From contig JAOZKX010000056.1 in the NCBI GenBank assembly GCA_029935135.1, positions 1 through 7,691 on the forward strand: a stretch of 7,691 nucleotides of DNA, given 5' to 3'. A model generated the notes under the pieces. That model saw only the letters and a list, made by a program, of their open reading frames with translations, ran no database searches and was not told the origin of the DNA. The translations under genes and the position numbers were made by a program. Origin of the DNA: Desulfocapsa sp. Its GTDB lineage: Bacteria > Desulfobacterota > Desulfobulbia > Desulfobulbales > Desulfocapsaceae. Position 1 is the first letter of the stretch; each line of letters begins with the position of its first letter. Shown piece after piece: positions 6,741-7,691 of the stretch.

Positions 6741-7064
6741 TTATTTTTGCAGAATAATCAGTACCTGGGAGGTGCATTCCATTATTTTTTCCTGCGTTTT
6801 CTCAGACAGAGGAGCAGATTGACTCTCTTTCATCTCTTTATAAACAGTGGCAATCAATTTTACCATTGCAGCAGATGAGTCACGCCCCTCTTTTTCAATC
6901 TGTTGACAAGTTGTTGACAAGAGCTGTAAAAATATTTTGTCACTACTTGTCACAGTTGTCTGTTTTCTTTCAGCATTGATCACATCAAGCAAACTCTGGA
7001 TAACTGTATCACTTGTATCATCCTGAAGAGCATAAATTGCTTGTTGCATAGCGTCCAGCTTTTC
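6741..7064 (-). other. Probable C-terminal folded domain of the acidic protein
   Basis: This stretch encodes about 107 residues with balanced charge and regular hydrophobic spacing, in sharp contrast to the Lys/Arg-free acidic region before it. It contains two cysteines. The predominantly helical character is judged by eye; no family is recognised. Confidence 0.6.
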
Positions 7065-7691
7065 ATCACCATCCTCCGTTACTTCGCTAAACACCACTGA
7101 CTCATCAATTTGCGGCAAAGGATCAAGGTCAACATCATCATCAACAACCTCAAAGATGACCTCCTCACTCTCCTCAGAATCCATTGTGGAAAGTTCCTGC
7201 TGCGAAACAGCATCCCCTCCGGGAACCATAAAATCTATAATTTCTTCTTCGTCAGCCTCAGCAACTGTATCATCAGGAGTTGTATCAGCAACCTGTTCCC
7301 CTGGAACTGAGAATTGAATTTGTTCTTCGTCAGCTTCTTCAATATCAGAAGCTGATTCCTGCTCCTCATGGGCTGAAGAAGATTCTTCCTCACCAAGGAA
7401 GGACAGACTTTCGGATACTTCATCAGCGACTGTCTCGTCAACAACTTCCGGCTCTACAGGAGTTTCTTCCAGGGCAGGAGTTGGTTCATCATCATCCAAG
7501 AAGGACAAGCCGTCGGATACTTCCTCTGCAACAGCTTCTGACTCTGCTGGGCTTTCCTCCAGGGCAGGTGCAGGTTCATCATCATCCAGAAAGGACAGGC
7601 CGTCGGATACTTCCTCTTCAACTGTCTCTCCAACAACTTCTGACTCTGCTGGGCTTTCCTCCAGGGCAGGTGCAGGTTCATCATCATCCAG
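6741..7691 (-). CDS. Acidic repeat protein of unknown function (3' part; start lies beyond window)
   Basis: The frame is open from the right edge of the window to the TAA at 6743-6741, so 316 C-terminal residues are visible; the TTG at 7508 is an internal Leu codon. Visible residues 1-98 are three tandem copies of a 34/30/34-residue unit starting LDDDEP and ending LSF. Residues 99-209 continue as acidic low-complexity sequence with degenerate motifs (QFSVPG at 126-131, DFMVPGG at 153-159, VIFEVV at 178-183, VVFSEV at 199-204). There is no Lys or Arg in the first 210 residues. Residues 210-316 differ: a probable folded, mostly helical domain (EKLDAMQQAIYALQ..., LLDVINAERKQ, IFLQLLSTTCQQIEKEG, MVKLIATVYKEM). 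I do not recognise that domain. The long acidic region suggests a disordered scaffold or linker. A terminator follows the gene. Confidence 0.85.
   Translation of the reverse strand: MDDDEPAPALEESPAESEVVGETVEEEVSDGLSFLDDDEPAPALEESPAESEAVAEEVSDGLSFLDDDEPTPALEETPVEPEVVDETVADEVSESLSFLGEEESSSAHEEQESASDIEEADEEQIQFSVPGEQVADTTPDDTVAEADEEEIIDFMVPGGDAVSQQELSTMDSEESEEVIFEVVDDDVDLDPLPQIDESVVFSEVTEDGDEKLDAMQQAIYALQDDTSDTVIQSLLDVINAERKQTTVTSSDKIFLQLLSTTCQQIEKEGRDSSAAMVKLIATVYKEMKESQSAPLSEKTQEKIMECTSQVLIILQK
7218..7334 (-). repeat. Diverged repeat pair with VPG motif
   Basis: ADEEQIQFSVPG and ADEEEIIDFMVPG occur 26-27 residues apart inside the acidic protein. They are a second repeat type, similar in spacing to the LSF units but with a different hydrophobic core. 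Confidence 0.7.
7398..7691 (-). repeat. Tandem coding repeats, units of 102, 90 and 102 bp
   Basis: Unit 1 is 7691-7590 (cut by, or starting at, the window edge), unit 2 is 7589-7500 and unit 3 is 7499-7398. Each encodes LDDDEPxPALEE...EVS..LSF. Units 1 and 2 share 55 identical bases (7637-7691 against 7535-7589), and unit 2 lacks 12 bp in its middle, an in-frame loss of four codons. Unit 3 is more diverged. Further copies may lie beyond the window. Confidence 0.92.

Noticed and set aside
7454..7687. Second open frame across the tandem repeats, encoding MMMNLHLPWRK-type repeats
   Set aside because: It is a shadow of the acidic repeat in another frame. The repeat units are multiples of three, so every frame tends to stay open; the acidic frame continues into a plausible domain and ends just before a terminator.

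Overview
The window reads as an ordinary chromosomal stretch of a Gram-negative bacterium of moderate GC, densely packed and without phage, transposon, CRISPR or RNA genes that I can see. A lipobox-bearing solute-binding lipoprotein, a ThiL kinase, a SEC-C/YchJ-type protein and long acidic and membrane-anchored proteins of unknown function would fit Desulfobacterota (Desulfobulbales-like). That placement is inferred from memory of similar gene content, is weak, and no phylogenetic marker is present.

Layout from left to right. (1) The 3' part of a YchJ/SEC-C family gene on the + strand (1-386). (2) A convergent metallo-beta-lactamase-fold hydrolase of the AHL-lactonase-like group on the - strand (399-1148). 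(3) A divergent intergenic region (1149-1278) leading into a tight three-gene + strand operon: alpha/beta hydrolase (1279-2121), a family-3 solute-binding lipoprotein overlapping it by 4 nt (2118-2924), and a dCMP deaminase strikingly like the animal enzyme (2938-3441). (4) A convergent - strand operon, transcribed from about 6590 down to 3454: a membrane-anchored DUF3352-like protein with an internal duplication (4834-6549), a small protein I do not recognise (4443-4820), and thiamine-monophosphate kinase ThiL (3454-4443), with 13-nt and -1-nt junctions. (5) A 190-bp leader region holding a terminator for the next gene upstream and a perfect 10-bp inverted repeat beside the start of the DUF3352-like gene. 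(6) The 3' part of a long - strand gene for an extremely acidic, repeat-containing protein (6741 to beyond 7691).

Functionally, only ThiL (thiamine pyrophosphate synthesis) and dCMP deaminase (dUMP supply for dTTP) can be assigned with confidence. The hydrolases and the binding protein have clear folds and active sites but unknown substrates. No new defence or mobile system is evident. The most curious items are the acidic repeat protein with its evenly spaced hydrophobic motifs and no Lys or Arg for 210 residues, the two-fold repeat in the DUF3352-like protein, the metallo-hydrolase lacking the usual bridging Asp, the animal-like dCMP deaminase, and the inverted repeat at 6564-6592.
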